Source: Salinilacustrithrix flava | GTDB lineage: Bacteria > Actinomycetota > Acidimicrobiia > Acidimicrobiales > Salinilacustritrichaceae | Assembly: GCF_041228405.1 (NCBI RefSeq) | Contig: NZ_CP133888.1 | Location: 372,001 to 436,000, forward strand | Direction of reading: 5' to 3' | Length of the DNA stretch: 64,000 nt | Shown here: positions 15,802 to 23,588 of the stretch, in pieces | Numbering within the stretch: the first letter of the stretch is position 1 | How the letters are laid out: each line of letters opens with the position of its first letter | Position numbers and translations under genes: made by a program | Notes under the pieces: generated by a model | Databases searched by the model: none | What the model was told of the DNA's origin: nothing | The model's input: the letters and a program-made list of their open reading frames with translations, nothing else

Positions 15802-15903
15802 CATCAACGCGGGCAGAACCCCTGGCCGCCAGTGGGCAGAACTGCTGGCCACCGCCGGGCAGCTACATGGCCGCCACCGGGCACGATCTCATGGCCGCCG
15901 ACA
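15802..15903. repeat. IS21 terminal repeat block, istA side
   Basis: Inverted counterpart of 13370-13467, with four GGGCA motifs on the plus strand and three GGCCGCC/GGCCACC halves, ending CGACA at 15903. Confidence 0.65.
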
Positions 15904-15909
15904 CAGGGG
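15904..15909. repeat. Target-site duplication, right copy
   Basis: CAGGGG directly after the element, identical to 13364-13369. Confidence 0.8.
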
Positions 15910-16125
15910 TGACGATGGATGCGCTCGCCCAGGCCCAGCGCGCCGCGATCGACACCGCGGCGACCTACCAGGCGCAGGGGCGCGACGTGCGCTACATCCG
16001 CAGCACGTTCGTCCCCGGGGAGTCGCACTGCATGTGCCTCTTCGAGGCGCCGAGCGCGCAGGACGTGAGCGACCTGAACGACGAGGCCCAGATCCCCTAC
16101 ACGCGGGTCACGGAGGTCATGGACC

Positions 16126-17262
16126 TCACGCCCTGACGACGTCGCCGGCCCGCTGATCGCTCCACCAGCGGGCCAGCTGGGTCCGGGACCGGAGACCCAG
16201 CTTCGTGAAGATGTGCGACAGGTGGCTCTCCACCGTCCGCTGGGAGATGAACAGCCGCTCGGCGATCTCCCGGTTGCCCAGCCCGACGGCGACGAGGGAG
16301 GCGACCTCCCGCTCCCGGGGTGACAGCTCGCTCGCGGGCGGCCGCAGGGCGGCGATCTGCTGACGAGCGTGTGCCGCCCGTCCCGGATCGCCCAGCTCGT
16401 CGAAGCGCGCCGCGGCCTGCCGGTAGCTGGCAGTTGCCTCGGCGGTGGCCCCACCGTCCTCCCACATCGCACCCAGGTTGCAGTGCATCGCCGCTTCGCC
16501 GTGCCGGTCGCCGGCTGCTCGGAAGGCGTCGAGCGCGGCCTGGGCCAGCTCGATCGCCCGGTCGGCATCGCCACGCAGCTGGGCGAGCACCGCCAGGTTG
16601 TTCAGGCACAGGGCCGCGCCCCGTCGGTCGCCGAGTCGCTCGAAGAGCTGGAGGGCGCCATCGTGGAACCGAGCGGCGCGCGCCAGGTCGCCCATGTCCC
16701 AGGACAGGTTGCCGAGGTTGGCCAACACAGACGCGGCCTCACCGAAGGCACCGATCGCCCGGAACGCGCGCAACGACTCGAGCAGCTCGTCGGACCCAGC
16801 CCCCGGTCGGCCCACGGCGGCGAGGACGAGGCCACGGCTCGATCGAGCGAAGGCCTCCCCTCGGGCGTCGCCCACGGCCACCATCACCGCGAGCGCGGCA
16901 TCGCAGTGCGCCTCGGCCGCGATCGGGTCGCCGGCCGCCAGCAGGACCATGGCCAGCGCGTGGCGACGCCCGGCGGCAGCACGGATGTCGCCGCCCGCCT
17001 CGTACAGCGCGATCGCCATCTCGTTGGCCTCGCGAGCGGCCTGCAGGTCGCCCTGGGCCATGGCCAGGTGCGCGACCGCACCATGCGCAGCCGCCCGCTC
17101 GGCGTCGGTGCCGGCCCCGTCGTCGAGCACGCCCTCGAGCGTCTCCCGGCCGGCCCCGAACTGCCCGCGGGCCTCCCAGTGCGGCGCCAGGCGGGTCGCG
17201 AGGACGAGCGGCGAGAGATCCACCTCGATGCGCTCGACCCCGTCCTCACCCGCGTACCCCAT
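16126..17262 (-). CDS. LuxR-family regulator with TPR-like sensor domain
   Basis: A 378-residue protein. Residues 1 to about 300 are tandem TPR-like helical pairs rich in Ala, with repeats such as AASVLANLGNLSWDMGDLARAARFHDGAL and LCLNNLAVLAQLRGDADRAIELA. The C-terminal LuxR/GerE helix-turn-helix is LSPREREVASLVAVGLGNREIAERLF followed by TVESHLSHIFTKLGL. It resembles the C-terminal half of LAL/MalT-type regulators but lacks their NTPase domain. A GGGGAGG site 4 nt before ATG 17262 supports the start. The regulon is unknown. Confidence 0.9.
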   Translation of the reverse strand: MGYAGEDGVERIEVDLSPLVLATRLAPHWEARGQFGAGRETLEGVLDDGAGTDAERAAAHGAVAHLAMAQGDLQAAREANEMAIALYEAGGDIRAAAGRRHALAMVLLAAGDPIAAEAHCDAALAVMVAVGDARGEAFARSSRGLVLAAVGRPGAGSDELLESLRAFRAIGAFGEAASVLANLGNLSWDMGDLARAARFHDGALQLFERLGDRRGAALCLNNLAVLAQLRGDADRAIELAQAALDAFRAAGDRHGEAAMHCNLGAMWEDGGATAEATASYRQAAARFDELGDPGRAAHARQQIAALRPPASELSPREREVASLVAVGLGNREIAERLFISQRTVESHLSHIFTKLGLRSRTQLARWWSDQRAGDVVRA

Positions 17263-17301
17263 CCGACCTCCCCGGATGGCACGAGGTTCGCGCGTGGGGA
17301 G

Positions 17302-17360
17302 CGATTCGTCGACGATTCGTCGGCTTCACAGAACCATTCGTCGATTCGTCGACGAATCGA
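17302..17360. repeat. GATTCGTCGAC palindrome cluster
   Basis: It contains the 20-bp perfect palindrome TCGATTCGTCGACGAATCGA (17341-17360) and a related CGATTCGTCGACGATTCG at 17302-17319. It lies in the 110-nt gap between the moeA stop and the LuxR start. The same core recurs at 22862-22891. It could be a terminator hairpin for moeA or a binding site. Confidence 0.55.
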
Positions 17361-17372
17361 CGCCCAGTGCCC

Positions 17373-18611
17373 TCAGGCCGGGTCGATGGGGAGCCCGGAC
17401 TCGGACGGCACGTCGCCGAGGAGCAGGGTGTCGACCTCGCCACCCGTCGCGACGCCGTCGCCGTCGGGGAGCACGGCGAGGGCGTTCGCCGCCGCCATCG
17501 CGCCGAGCTGGTGGCTGCCCTGCCCGCCGGCGGAGTCGACGTGCACCCGGCCGTCGGCGCCGTGCCGGGCCACGACGCGGGCGAAGTGGGTCTTGCCGTC
17601 CGGCCGCCGGTCGAAGGCCCCATCGGCGACTGCTCGCACCACGGGCCGGTCGAGCGACGTGTGCCCCATCGCCTGGCGCAGGGCGGGTCGACCGAGCAGC
17701 TCGAAGGACACCATCGACGACACCGGGTTCCCGGGGAAGCCGAACACGGGCACGCCGTCGACCAGCCCGAAGGCGAACGGCTTGGCCGGCTTGATGGCGA
17801 TCTGCATCCAGCGCATGTCGCCGATGCGGTCGAGGATCACCTTCACCAGGTCGATGTCGCCCATCGACACCCCACCGCTCGTGAGCACGGCGTCGCACGT
17901 CGAGACGCCCCGGCGGATGGCAGCGGTGATCGCCTCCTCGGTGTCGGGGGCGATGCCGAGGTCGACCACGTCGCAGCCCGCACCGGCGGCCAGGGCCAGC
18001 AGCGTCCGGCGGTTGGAGTCGCGGATCTGCCCGGGCGCCAGCGGCTGGCCGCCCTCGACCAGCTCGTCGCCGGTGGACACGACGCCGACGGTGAGGCGGG
18101 GGTGAGCCAGCACGGACCCGACGCCGAGGCTGCAGAGGACGCCGAGGTGGGCGGCAGACAGCACCTCGCCGGCGGACAGCACCACGGCGCCGACATCGAG
18201 GTCGTCGCCCGCAGGGCGGACGTGGTTGCCCACCGGCACCTCGATCTCGACGCGCACGTGGCGCTCGTCGACGAGCTCGGTGCGCTCGACCATCACGACG
18301 GCATCGGCGCCGGACGGCATCGGCGCGCCGGTGAAGATCCGACTGGCCTGGCCCGGGCCGACCTCGGCCGTCGGCGCGTGGCCGGCGGCGATCGTCTCGA
18401 GGATCTCGAGCTCGACGGGCGCGCCGGCGGCGTCCGTGGCCCGGAGGGCGAAGCCGTCCATGGCCGTGTTGGCGAAGGGCGGCACCTGCTCGGTGGCGAC
18501 GACGTCCTCACCCAGCACGAGGCCGAGGGCGTCGCCGACGGGCACCGGGACCGGGGCCCGTCGGGGCACCCGGTCCAGCACGTGCCGTCTCGCTGCGCCG
18601 AGGGAGATCAT
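17373..18611 (-). CDS. moeA: Molybdopterin molybdotransferase MoeA
   Basis: A 412-residue MoeA, normal length. It shows FANTAMDGFALRA near residue 45, IFTGAPMPSGADAVVMVE (about 90-107), VGVVSTGDELVEGG (about 175), DSNRRTLLALA and the MPT-binding-like TSGGVSMGDIDLVK (about 245-258). The C-terminal domain IV is present. MoeA inserts molybdate into adenylylated molybdopterin. It is the only core Moco-synthesis gene in the window and complements the MocA/XdhC/CoxDE-like genes at 5.9-10.2 kb. The ATG lies 7 nt after TACCGT, suggesting leaderless expression. Confidence 0.93.
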   Translation of the reverse strand: MISLGAARRHVLDRVPRRAPVPVPVGDALGLVLGEDVVATEQVPPFANTAMDGFALRATDAAGAPVELEILETIAAGHAPTAEVGPGQASRIFTGAPMPSGADAVVMVERTELVDERHVRVEIEVPVGNHVRPAGDDLDVGAVVLSAGEVLSAAHLGVLCSLGVGSVLAHPRLTVGVVSTGDELVEGGQPLAPGQIRDSNRRTLLALAAGAGCDVVDLGIAPDTEEAITAAIRRGVSTCDAVLTSGGVSMGDIDLVKVILDRIGDMRWMQIAIKPAKPFAFGLVDGVPVFGFPGNPVSSMVSFELLGRPALRQAMGHTSLDRPVVRAVADGAFDRRPDGKTHFARVVARHGADGRVHVDSAGGQGSHQLGAMAAANALAVLPDGDGVATGGEVDTLLLGDVPSESGLPIDPA

Positions 18612-18618
18612 CCCATCG

Positions 18619-18624
18619 ACGGTA
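18619..18624 (-). promoter_or_regulatory. -10-like box, leaderless start of moeA
   Basis: TACCGT on the minus strand, 7-nt spacer, ATG 18611. Confidence 0.5.
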
Positions 18625-18628
18625 CCGC

Positions 18629-19201
18629 TCAGCAGGAGGCGGTCAGCTCGCCCTCGACCCCGTCACCGAGGCCCTCGTCGCCCTCGAAGAAGGTGGCCGT
18701 CCCGGTCACGGTGCTCCCGTCCAGCTCCAGCTCGACGCCACCGCCCATCATGCTCGAGGCGGACCAGACGGACTCGTAGGTCTCGCTGTCGTACACGTCG
18801 ACGCTCGCCATGCCGGGCACCACGGAGTCCTCACCGAACTTGGTGGCGTCGAAGCCATAGGGCTCGTCGTAGGAGGTCACCGAGAACAGGATCTCCTGGT
18901 CGGCGGCCATCTGCGGCTCCAGCGAGCACAGGATCGAGAACTCGAACTCCTCGCCGTTGGCCAGGACCAGGGTGGCCGTCCCGTTGGCACCCGACGTCGC
19001 CGAACCCTCACCGTCGTCGGTCTGCTCGTCGTCGGCGGCCGCTCCGTCCTGCGTCTCGTCGCCGTCGGTGGCCTCATCGGCACTGGTGTCCTCACCGGCG
19101 TCGACGGCGCCCTCCGCATCGTCGTCATCGCCGCAGGCCGCCCCGAGGAGGGCGAGCGCGAGGACGGGGGCCAGCAGGGTCTTGGTGCACCGCATGAACA
19201 T
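18629..19201 (-). CDS. Putative lipoprotein with acidic linker
   Basis: A 190-residue protein. The signal is LLAPVLALALLGAACG, with the lipobox cysteine at about residue 23. It is followed by a very acidic Asp/Glu/Thr/Gly-rich linker of about 45 residues, then a compact C-terminal domain with TATLVLANGEEFEFSILC and a terminal TASC, so two cysteines could form a disulfide. No family is recognised. ATG 19201 is preferred because CAGAGT lies 7 nt upstream. A second in-frame ATG at 19195 is possible. Probably anchored on the outer face of the membrane. Confidence 0.75.
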   Translation of the reverse strand: MFMRCTKTLLAPVLALALLGAACGDDDDAEGAVDAGEDTSADEATDGDETQDGAAADDEQTDDGEGSATSGANGTATLVLANGEEFEFSILCSLEPQMAADQEILFSVTSYDEPYGFDATKFGEDSVVPGMASVDVYDSETYESVWSASSMMGGGVELELDGSTVTGTATFFEGDEGLGDGVEGELTASC

Positions 19202-19242
19202 GGCGAGGACTCTGCCACGAACGCTGAGCGCGGTCGCGGACG

Positions 19243-20130
19243 TCAACCGAGGGTGTGGGTGCGGATGAAGGTGACGGCCTGGTCGAGGGCGTCGGAGGCC
19301 TCCGGCACCAGCGGGACCTGGGTCTGGAAGATGTGCCAGAGGTCGTCGTGCACGACCAGCTCGACCTCGACGCCGGCCTCCCGGGCCTTGTCGGCGAGGC
19401 GCCGGGCGTCGTCCTCGAGCACCTCGGCCGACGTGGCCTGGACGTGCAGCGGGGGCAGGCCGGCCAGGTCGGCGAACAGCGGGGAGATCCCCGGGTCGGC
19501 CGGATCGTTCTCTCCGACGTAGTGGTCGCGCCAGGACCGGAACAGCGTCGGGTCGAGCATGATCTCGCTGCCCTGGTTGGCCTGGATGGAGTCTCCCGAG
19601 AAGGTCAGATCGAGCCACGGAGACAGCAGCACCGCAGCGTTCGGGGGCGTCCACCCCTCGTCCCGGGCCCGGACCAGGGTGGCCAGCACGGCGTTGCCGC
19701 CGGCGGACTCGCCGATGAGGGCGAGGCTCTCGGGCGCGACCTCGTCGCACAGGGCGCGGTAGGCCGCGAGGCAGTCGTCGATGGCCGCCGGGTACGGGTG
19801 CTCGGGCGCGAGCCGGTAGTCGACCGAGGTGACGACGGCATCGGCGCGCAGCGCCAGCTCGGACAGGTAGCCGACGAAGCCGCGCGTGGTGCCCACGACG
19901 AAGCCGCCGCCGTGGACGTGGAGCAGGTGGCGGCGTCGGGGCGAGCCCTTGGGCGTCACCCGGGTGACGGGCACCCCGCCGAGCTGGAGGTCGACGACCT
20001 CGACCCGGCGGTTGGGCAGCCCCAGCGACCGCGAGAGCTTGGCCCGTTGCTCCTCCGGGGACAGCTCCGGCCCCGGCATGATCTTCGGGATCAGGCGTTG
20101 GACGATGCGGGCTCGCAGGCTCAGCGACAT
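19243..20130 (-). CDS. Alpha/beta hydrolase fold-3 (HSL-type) esterase
   Basis: A 295-residue carboxylesterase of the hormone-sensitive-lipase family. It has the oxyanion motif HVHGGGFVVG (about 72-81), the nucleophile elbow LIGESAGGNA (GxSxG, Ser about 147), the acid in SAEVLEDDARRL (about 243) and the histidine in HDDLWHIFQ (about 270). It likely hydrolyses short- to medium-chain esters in the cytoplasm, since no signal peptide is evident. TACGCT stands 7 nt before ATG 20130, another leaderless candidate. Confidence 0.9.
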   Translation of the reverse strand: MSLSLRARIVQRLIPKIMPGPELSPEEQRAKLSRSLGLPNRRVEVVDLQLGGVPVTRVTPKGSPRRRHLLHVHGGGFVVGTTRGFVGYLSELALRADAVVTSVDYRLAPEHPYPAAIDDCLAAYRALCDEVAPESLALIGESAGGNAVLATLVRARDEGWTPPNAAVLLSPWLDLTFSGDSIQANQGSEIMLDPTLFRSWRDHYVGENDPADPGISPLFADLAGLPPLHVQATSAEVLEDDARRLADKAREAGVEVELVVHDDLWHIFQTQVPLVPEASDALDQAVTFIRTHTLG

Positions 20131-20137
20131 GGGCCGG

Positions 20138-20143
20138 AGCGTA
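20138..20143 (-). promoter_or_regulatory. -10-like box, leaderless start of esterase
   Basis: TACGCT on the minus strand, 7-nt spacer, ATG 20130. Confidence 0.5.
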
Positions 20144-20171
20144 GCGACGGTGCCCGCGCCACCGACCGGGG

Positions 20172-20882
20172 TCAGGTCCGTTCGAACCAGGTGGCCCGGG
20201 CCCGGGCGAGGACGGTGCCGTCAGCGGTCGCCAGGGCCGTTCCGGCGAAGAGCTTGCGCCCGTCCCGGTCGATCTCCCAGCCGGTCACGATGTGGTCCAC
20301 GCCGACCGCAACCGGTGCCAGCTGCTCGAAGACGATCCTGCCGAGGAGGCCGGCGAAGGTGCCGCGAGCGATGAAGGCCATGGCCCCGGGGCAGTCCAGG
20401 GCGGCGAGCACCCACTGCGGGTCCACGGTCCCGTCGGGGCCCGCCATCGCCGGCGTCGGGCGCCACACGGCAGCGACCTGCTCGTGGCCGTCGACCTCGA
20501 GCGGCCCCACGGCGATCTCGAGTCCGTCGTCGTCGTCCCGGGCCAGGCCGCAGCCCAGGCAGATCGGGTGCACGCCGAGCTCGTTCCAGTGGGACGGCGA
20601 GCCCTTCTCCGCGGCCACGGCGGCATCGATGTCGGGCACCGGCGGGACGTCGAGGTCGAGCGTGGCCGCCTCCGCCTCGGCGATCAGCTCGCCGTCGTGG
20701 TGCAGCACCACGCGCCCGTCGCCCTCGACGTCCACCGCCAGCTCCACGCCCACCGGGGTGGCCCGACGCAGCGTGACCTGCACGGCGCCGTCGACGTGGC
20801 GGGCGAGGAGGCCGGCGACGTAGCCGCCGTGGCCCATGCCCGGGGGGCCGACGAAGTGCTCTGGGACGACGACCGTGCTCAC
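20172..20882 (-). CDS. Putative double-hotdog acyl-CoA thioesterase-like protein
   Basis: A 236-residue protein beginning VVVPEHFVGPPGMGHGGYVAGLLARHV, whose GHGGY helix start is reminiscent of the first hotdog domain of thioesterase-like proteins. The second half contains LDCPGAMAFIARG and ends TVLARARATWFE, typical of a hotdog beta-sheet edge. A central HPICLGCGL motif has two cysteines that might bind metal or form a disulfide. Catalytic residues cannot be placed with confidence. It ends 41 nt before the convergent-side esterase start and may share its operon. Confidence 0.6.
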   Translation of the reverse strand: MSTVVVPEHFVGPPGMGHGGYVAGLLARHVDGAVQVTLRRATPVGVELAVDVEGDGRVVLHHDGELIAEAEAATLDLDVPPVPDIDAAVAAEKGSPSHWNELGVHPICLGCGLARDDDDGLEIAVGPLEVDGHEQVAAVWRPTPAMAGPDGTVDPQWVLAALDCPGAMAFIARGTFAGLLGRIVFEQLAPVAVGVDHIVTGWEIDRDGRKLFAGTALATADGTVLARARATWFERT

Positions 20883-20923
20883 GGCCTCCAGGCAAGCAGC
20901 CCCGCCTCCCAGGAGGCGAACCC

Positions 20924-21799
20924 TCAGTCGAGGGTGGCGACGAAGCCCTTGAGGTAGTCCTTGAACGCAGGACCGAGGTCGTCGCGCATGCAGGCGATCT
21001 CGACGGTGGCCTTGAGGTAGTCCAGCGGCTTGCCGCAGTCGTAGCGGCCCTCCTTGAAGGAGAAGCCGGTCACCGGCTGGGTCTGGTTCAGCAGGCCGAT
21101 GGCGTCGGTGATCTGGATCTCGCCACCGACGCCGGGCTCGGTCTGGCGGATGGCGTCGAAGATGTCGGGAGTGAACACGTACCGGCCGATCACGGCAAGG
21201 TTCGACGGCGCCTCCTCGGCCGACGGCTTCTCGACGATGCGCTCGAACCCGTAGAGGTTGTCCCGGATCGGGATCGGGTCGATGCAGCCGTAGCTGGAGA
21301 TCTCGTCGGGCTCCACCTCGAGCAGCGCGATGACCGACCCCTGCTGCTCCTCGTGGGTCTCGATCATCCCGCGCAGCAGGGCGCCGCCGTCGACCTGGAC
21401 GTCGTCGCCGAGCAGGACGGCGAAGGGCTCGTCGCCGACGTGGCGCTCGGCGATGCCGATCGCGTGGCCGAGCCCGAGGGCCACGCCCTGGCGGACGAAG
21501 TGGATGTCACACAGCTCGGCGAGCCCCCGCACCACCTCGAGCTCGGTCGTCTTGCCCTTGGCCTCCAACGCGGCCTCCAACCCCATGAGGCGGTCGAAGT
21601 GGTCGCCGATGGCGGACTTGCCGCTGCTGTCGATGATCAGGACGTCCTCGATGCCGGCGGCGACGCACTCCTCGACGATGTACTGGATCGTCGGCTTGTC
21701 GACGACCGGCACCATCTCCTTGGGGATGGCCTTCGAGGCGGGCAGGAAGCGGGTGCCGAGGCCGGCGGCGGGGATCACAGCGGTGCGCACGGAGGTCAT
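20924..21799 (-). CDS. galU: UTP-glucose-1-phosphate uridylyltransferase
   Basis: A 291-residue GalU. The nucleotide-binding signature is AVIPAAGLGTRFLPASKAIPKEMVPVVDKPTIQ in the first 40 residues. Later come AVLLGDD (metal aspartate) and VEKPSAEEAPSNLAVIGRYVF (substrate region) near 185-205, and the DCGKPLDYLKA sugar-phosphate motif near 255. It forms UDP-glucose for envelope polysaccharides and, with TreT-like enzymes, trehalose metabolism. It neighbours plsY, so this is an envelope-precursor region. Confidence 0.95.
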   Translation of the reverse strand: MTSVRTAVIPAAGLGTRFLPASKAIPKEMVPVVDKPTIQYIVEECVAAGIEDVLIIDSSGKSAIGDHFDRLMGLEAALEAKGKTTELEVVRGLAELCDIHFVRQGVALGLGHAIGIAERHVGDEPFAVLLGDDVQVDGGALLRGMIETHEEQQGSVIALLEVEPDEISSYGCIDPIPIRDNLYGFERIVEKPSAEEAPSNLAVIGRYVFTPDIFDAIRQTEPGVGGEIQITDAIGLLNQTQPVTGFSFKEGRYDCGKPLDYLKATVEIACMRDDLGPAFKDYLKGFVATLD

Positions 21800-21821
21800 G
21801 CGCTCTTCCTAGCCGACCCTC

Positions 21822-22439
21822 TCACCCTTCATACCGTCCCCCCGGGCTCGGCGTCCGGTCACGGACCACGGACTCGCTCCCGTCGAGCAGGCGGGCGATG
21901 TTGGTGCGGTGGCGCACGACCACGACGAGCCCGATCGCGGCGGCCACGGCGACCTCGAACCACCGCTGCCCCAGGGCCGCCACGCCGACCGGCAGGAGCA
22001 CGGCGAGTGCGATCGAGCCGATGGCCGCCTTGCCGGTCACCTTGACCAGCACCACGAACACCACCGCGAGGGGCACCGCGGCGAGCGGCGCGCAGACGAA
22101 GGCCACGCCGGCGGCGGTGGCCACCCCCTTGCCACCGCGCAGGCCCCGGGTGACCGGCCACAGGTGGCCGGCGACGGCAGCGGCACCGGCGAACCAGGCG
22201 AGGGCCCGGCCGTCGACGAGGTGGCCCAGCCCGGCGGCGAGGGCGCCCTTGCCGGCATCGCCGAGGAGCACGACGGCGCCGGCCCGCATGCCGCCGACCC
22301 GGGTGGCGTTCGACGCGCCCGGGTTGCCCGAGCCGGTGGTCGTGGGGTCGAAGCCGTGCCGGCGGCCGACCAGCACCGCGGTCGGGAACGTGCCGAGGGC
22401 GTAGCCGACGACCACGACGGCGACGGCCAGCACGGACAT
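21822..22439 (-). CDS. plsY: Glycerol-3-phosphate acyltransferase PlsY
   Basis: A 205-residue integral membrane enzyme with five or so hydrophobic helices. Signature motifs are TTGSGNPGASNATRVGG (about 32-48), the glycerol-3-phosphate/acyl-phosphate binding site, and GLRGGKGVATAAG (about 99-111), with HRTNIARLLDG at the end. PlsY transfers acyl from acyl-phosphate to glycerol-3-phosphate, the first step of phospholipid synthesis. ATG 22439 is preferred over an upstream start because homology begins there and TACGCT lies 6 nt above. It is divergent from fmdB. Confidence 0.92.
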   Translation of the reverse strand: MSVLAVAVVVVGYALGTFPTAVLVGRRHGFDPTTTGSGNPGASNATRVGGMRAGAVVLLGDAGKGALAAGLGHLVDGRALAWFAGAAAVAGHLWPVTRGLRGGKGVATAAGVAFVCAPLAAVPLAVVFVVLVKVTGKAAIGSIALAVLLPVGVAALGQRWFEVAVAAAIGLVVVVRHRTNIARLLDGSESVVRDRTPSPGGRYEG

Positions 22440-22445
22440 GCGCTG

Positions 22446-22451
22446 AGCGTA
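22446..22451 (-). promoter_or_regulatory. -10-like box, leaderless start of plsY
   Basis: TACGCT on the minus strand, 6-nt spacer, ATG 22439. A plus-strand TAGCGT about 12 nt further on may serve the divergent fmdB gene. Confidence 0.45.
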
Positions 22452-22509
22452 GGCCGGTCGGTAGCGTTGGCACTCGAACCCCGTGAGTGCCAGGACCTGG
22501 AGAGCTGCG

Positions 22510-22818
22510 ATGCCCACCTACGAGTACCGCTGCAAGAGCTGTGGCCACGAGATGGAGGTCCAGCAGGCGTTCACCGACGACCCGTTGGACACCTGCCCGG
22601 AGTGCGAGGGGCCGCTGCGCAAGGTGTACGGCAACGTCGGCATCGCCTTCAAGGGCTCCGGCTTCTACAAGAACGACGCTCGCGGGTCGTCGAAGAAGTC
22701 CGCCTCGTCGTCCTCCGGCTCCACCACGTCGGACACGTCAGGCTCCTCCACGGACAAGAAGCCGTCCGAGACCAAGACCGAGACGAAAGCCGCCCCCGCC
22801 GCCTCCAGCAGCGACTGA
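22510..22818 (+). CDS. FmdB-family zinc-ribbon protein
   Basis: A 102-residue protein. Residues 1-60 are the FmdB zinc ribbon: MPTYEYRCKSCGHEMEVQQ then DTCPECEGPLRKVYG, with two CxxC pairs, ending in KGSGFYKND. The remaining 40 residues are a low-complexity Ser/Thr/Lys tail common in actinobacterial members. The family is widespread with an ill-defined role, originally linked to amide-use regulation. ATG 22510 is chosen because the family begins MPTYEY and GGAGAG lies 7 nt upstream. Confidence 0.93.
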   Translation: MPTYEYRCKSCGHEMEVQQAFTDDPLDTCPECEGPLRKVYGNVGIAFKGSGFYKNDARGSSKKSASSSSGSTTSDTSGSSTDKKPSETKTETKAAPAASSSD

Positions 22819-22861
22819 GGGCTCCCGCTACCGTCTTCCCTGCCGGCCCGGCCGGCGCACC

Positions 22862-22891
22862 GGGCGACGATTCGTCGACGAATCGTCGCCC
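22862..22891. repeat. 30-bp perfect palindrome with GATTCGTCGACGAATC core
   Basis: It lies between fmdB and the SAF-domain gene, with 15-bp perfect arms centred at 22876/22877. The core is shared with 17341-17360. Without a T-tract it could act as a hairpin terminator for fmdB or as a protein-binding site. Confidence 0.6.
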
Positions 22892-22929
22892 ACGGACTTC
22901 CCCCGAGCTCCCGTGCCCCGGAGGTCCCC

Positions 22930-23547
22930 GTGCGCCCCGCCCCCGCTCGCTTCCCGATCCTGCGGCCACCGCCGCTGCGCGCCGTGCTCGCCGTCGTGCT
23001 CGCCCTGACCTGCGGGGTCCTGGTGCTGCGCGCCACCGGCCGGGCCGAGGCCACCGTCGACCGCTACGGCAGCCACACGACGGCGTGGGTGGTCCGTACC
23101 GACCTCGAACCCGGCGACGTGATCGGCGACGGTGACGTCGACCCCGAGCCACGACCGTCGGCGTTCGTGCCGTCCGAGGCCGTGGACGCCGATCCCCGCG
23201 GGCGGCGAGTGGCCGGCGCACTGGGCCGGGGGGAGGTGGTGGTCGAGCACCGCCTCGCCGGCGGCGGCCGCCGCGGCGCGGCGGCGCTGGTCCCGGCGGG
23301 CTGGCGCGCCGTCGCCGTCCCGGCGCTCGAAGCGGCGCTACCGGTCGAGGTCGGCCAGCGGGTGGACGTCCTCGCTGCGCTGGATCCGACGGGTGCCGGG
23401 ACGGTCGGTGACGTGGTGGCCGAGGACGGCGTCGTGGTCCACGTCGCCGACGATGACACGGTCACCGTGGCCGTGACCCCGAGCCAGGCGAGGCGCGTCG
23501 TCGCCGCCCTCGCCACCGGCCTCGTCGCCCTCGCCCTGGTCGGATGA
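22930..23547 (+). CDS. SAF-domain protein (CpaB/RcpC-like)
   Basis: A 205-residue membrane-anchored protein. An N-terminal helix (LRAVLAVVLALTCGVLVLRATG) is followed by a SAF domain from about 50 (TAWVVRTDLEPGDVIGDGDV) and a second beta domain (ALVPAGWRAVAVPALEAALPVEVGQRVDVLAAL) like CpaB of Flp/Tad pili. No other pilus genes lie nearby, so a pilus role is uncertain. The C-terminus ends in a second hydrophobic stretch. GTG 22930 has GGAGG 5 nt upstream. The next gene can start inside its stop (ATGA). Confidence 0.78.
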   Translation: MRPAPARFPILRPPPLRAVLAVVLALTCGVLVLRATGRAEATVDRYGSHTTAWVVRTDLEPGDVIGDGDVDPEPRPSAFVPSEAVDADPRGRRVAGALGRGEVVVEHRLAGGGRRGAAALVPAGWRAVAVPALEAALPVEVGQRVDVLAALDPTGAGTVGDVVAEDGVVVHVADDDTVTVAVTPSQARRVVAALATGLVALALVG

Positions 23548-23575
23548 CCCGGGAAGTGGTGTCCGGGGCAGCCGG

Positions 23576-23581
23576 TACGGT
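23576..23581 (+). promoter_or_regulatory. -10-like box before the S15-type hydrolase
   Basis: TACGGT, 7-nt spacer, ATG 23589. It supports that start over the earlier ATG at 23544. Confidence 0.45.
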
Positions 23582-23588
23582 GCGGCCC

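Larger units (their letters stand above)
13370..15903 (-). mobile_element. IS21-family insertion sequence (2534 bp, complete)
   Basis: The element carries istA and istB with an ATGA overlap, transcribed on the minus strand. Both ends start with TGTC and carry four spaced copies of a TGCCC/GGCCA motif: the last 20 nt of the repeat block, GGCCAGGGGTTCTGCCCG, occurs at both ends in inverted orientation, next to 13470 and 15800. Flanking 6-bp CAGGGG duplications and a restorable host gene make the boundaries secure. Both proteins look intact, so the element may still be active. The first base of the element on its istA side is 15903. Confidence 0.9.
13333..16136 (+). pseudogene. DUF4242-family gene interrupted by IS21-like element
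   Basis: The gene starts at ATG 13333 (MPVYMVDRDLPG), is cut after 37 nt, and resumes at 15910. Removing the insertion and one CAGGGG copy restores one frame of about 89 residues, reading MPVYMVDRDLPGVTMDALAQ and on through RYIRSTFVPGESHCMCLFEAP to MDLTP. That matches DUF4242, small ferredoxin-like-fold proteins including a nickel-binding Streptomyces member. The element end supplies an ATG in the same frame (15867), so an 89-residue chimeric product with a replaced N-terminus is possible. The 3' end overlaps the convergent LuxR gene by 11 nt. Confidence 0.85.
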
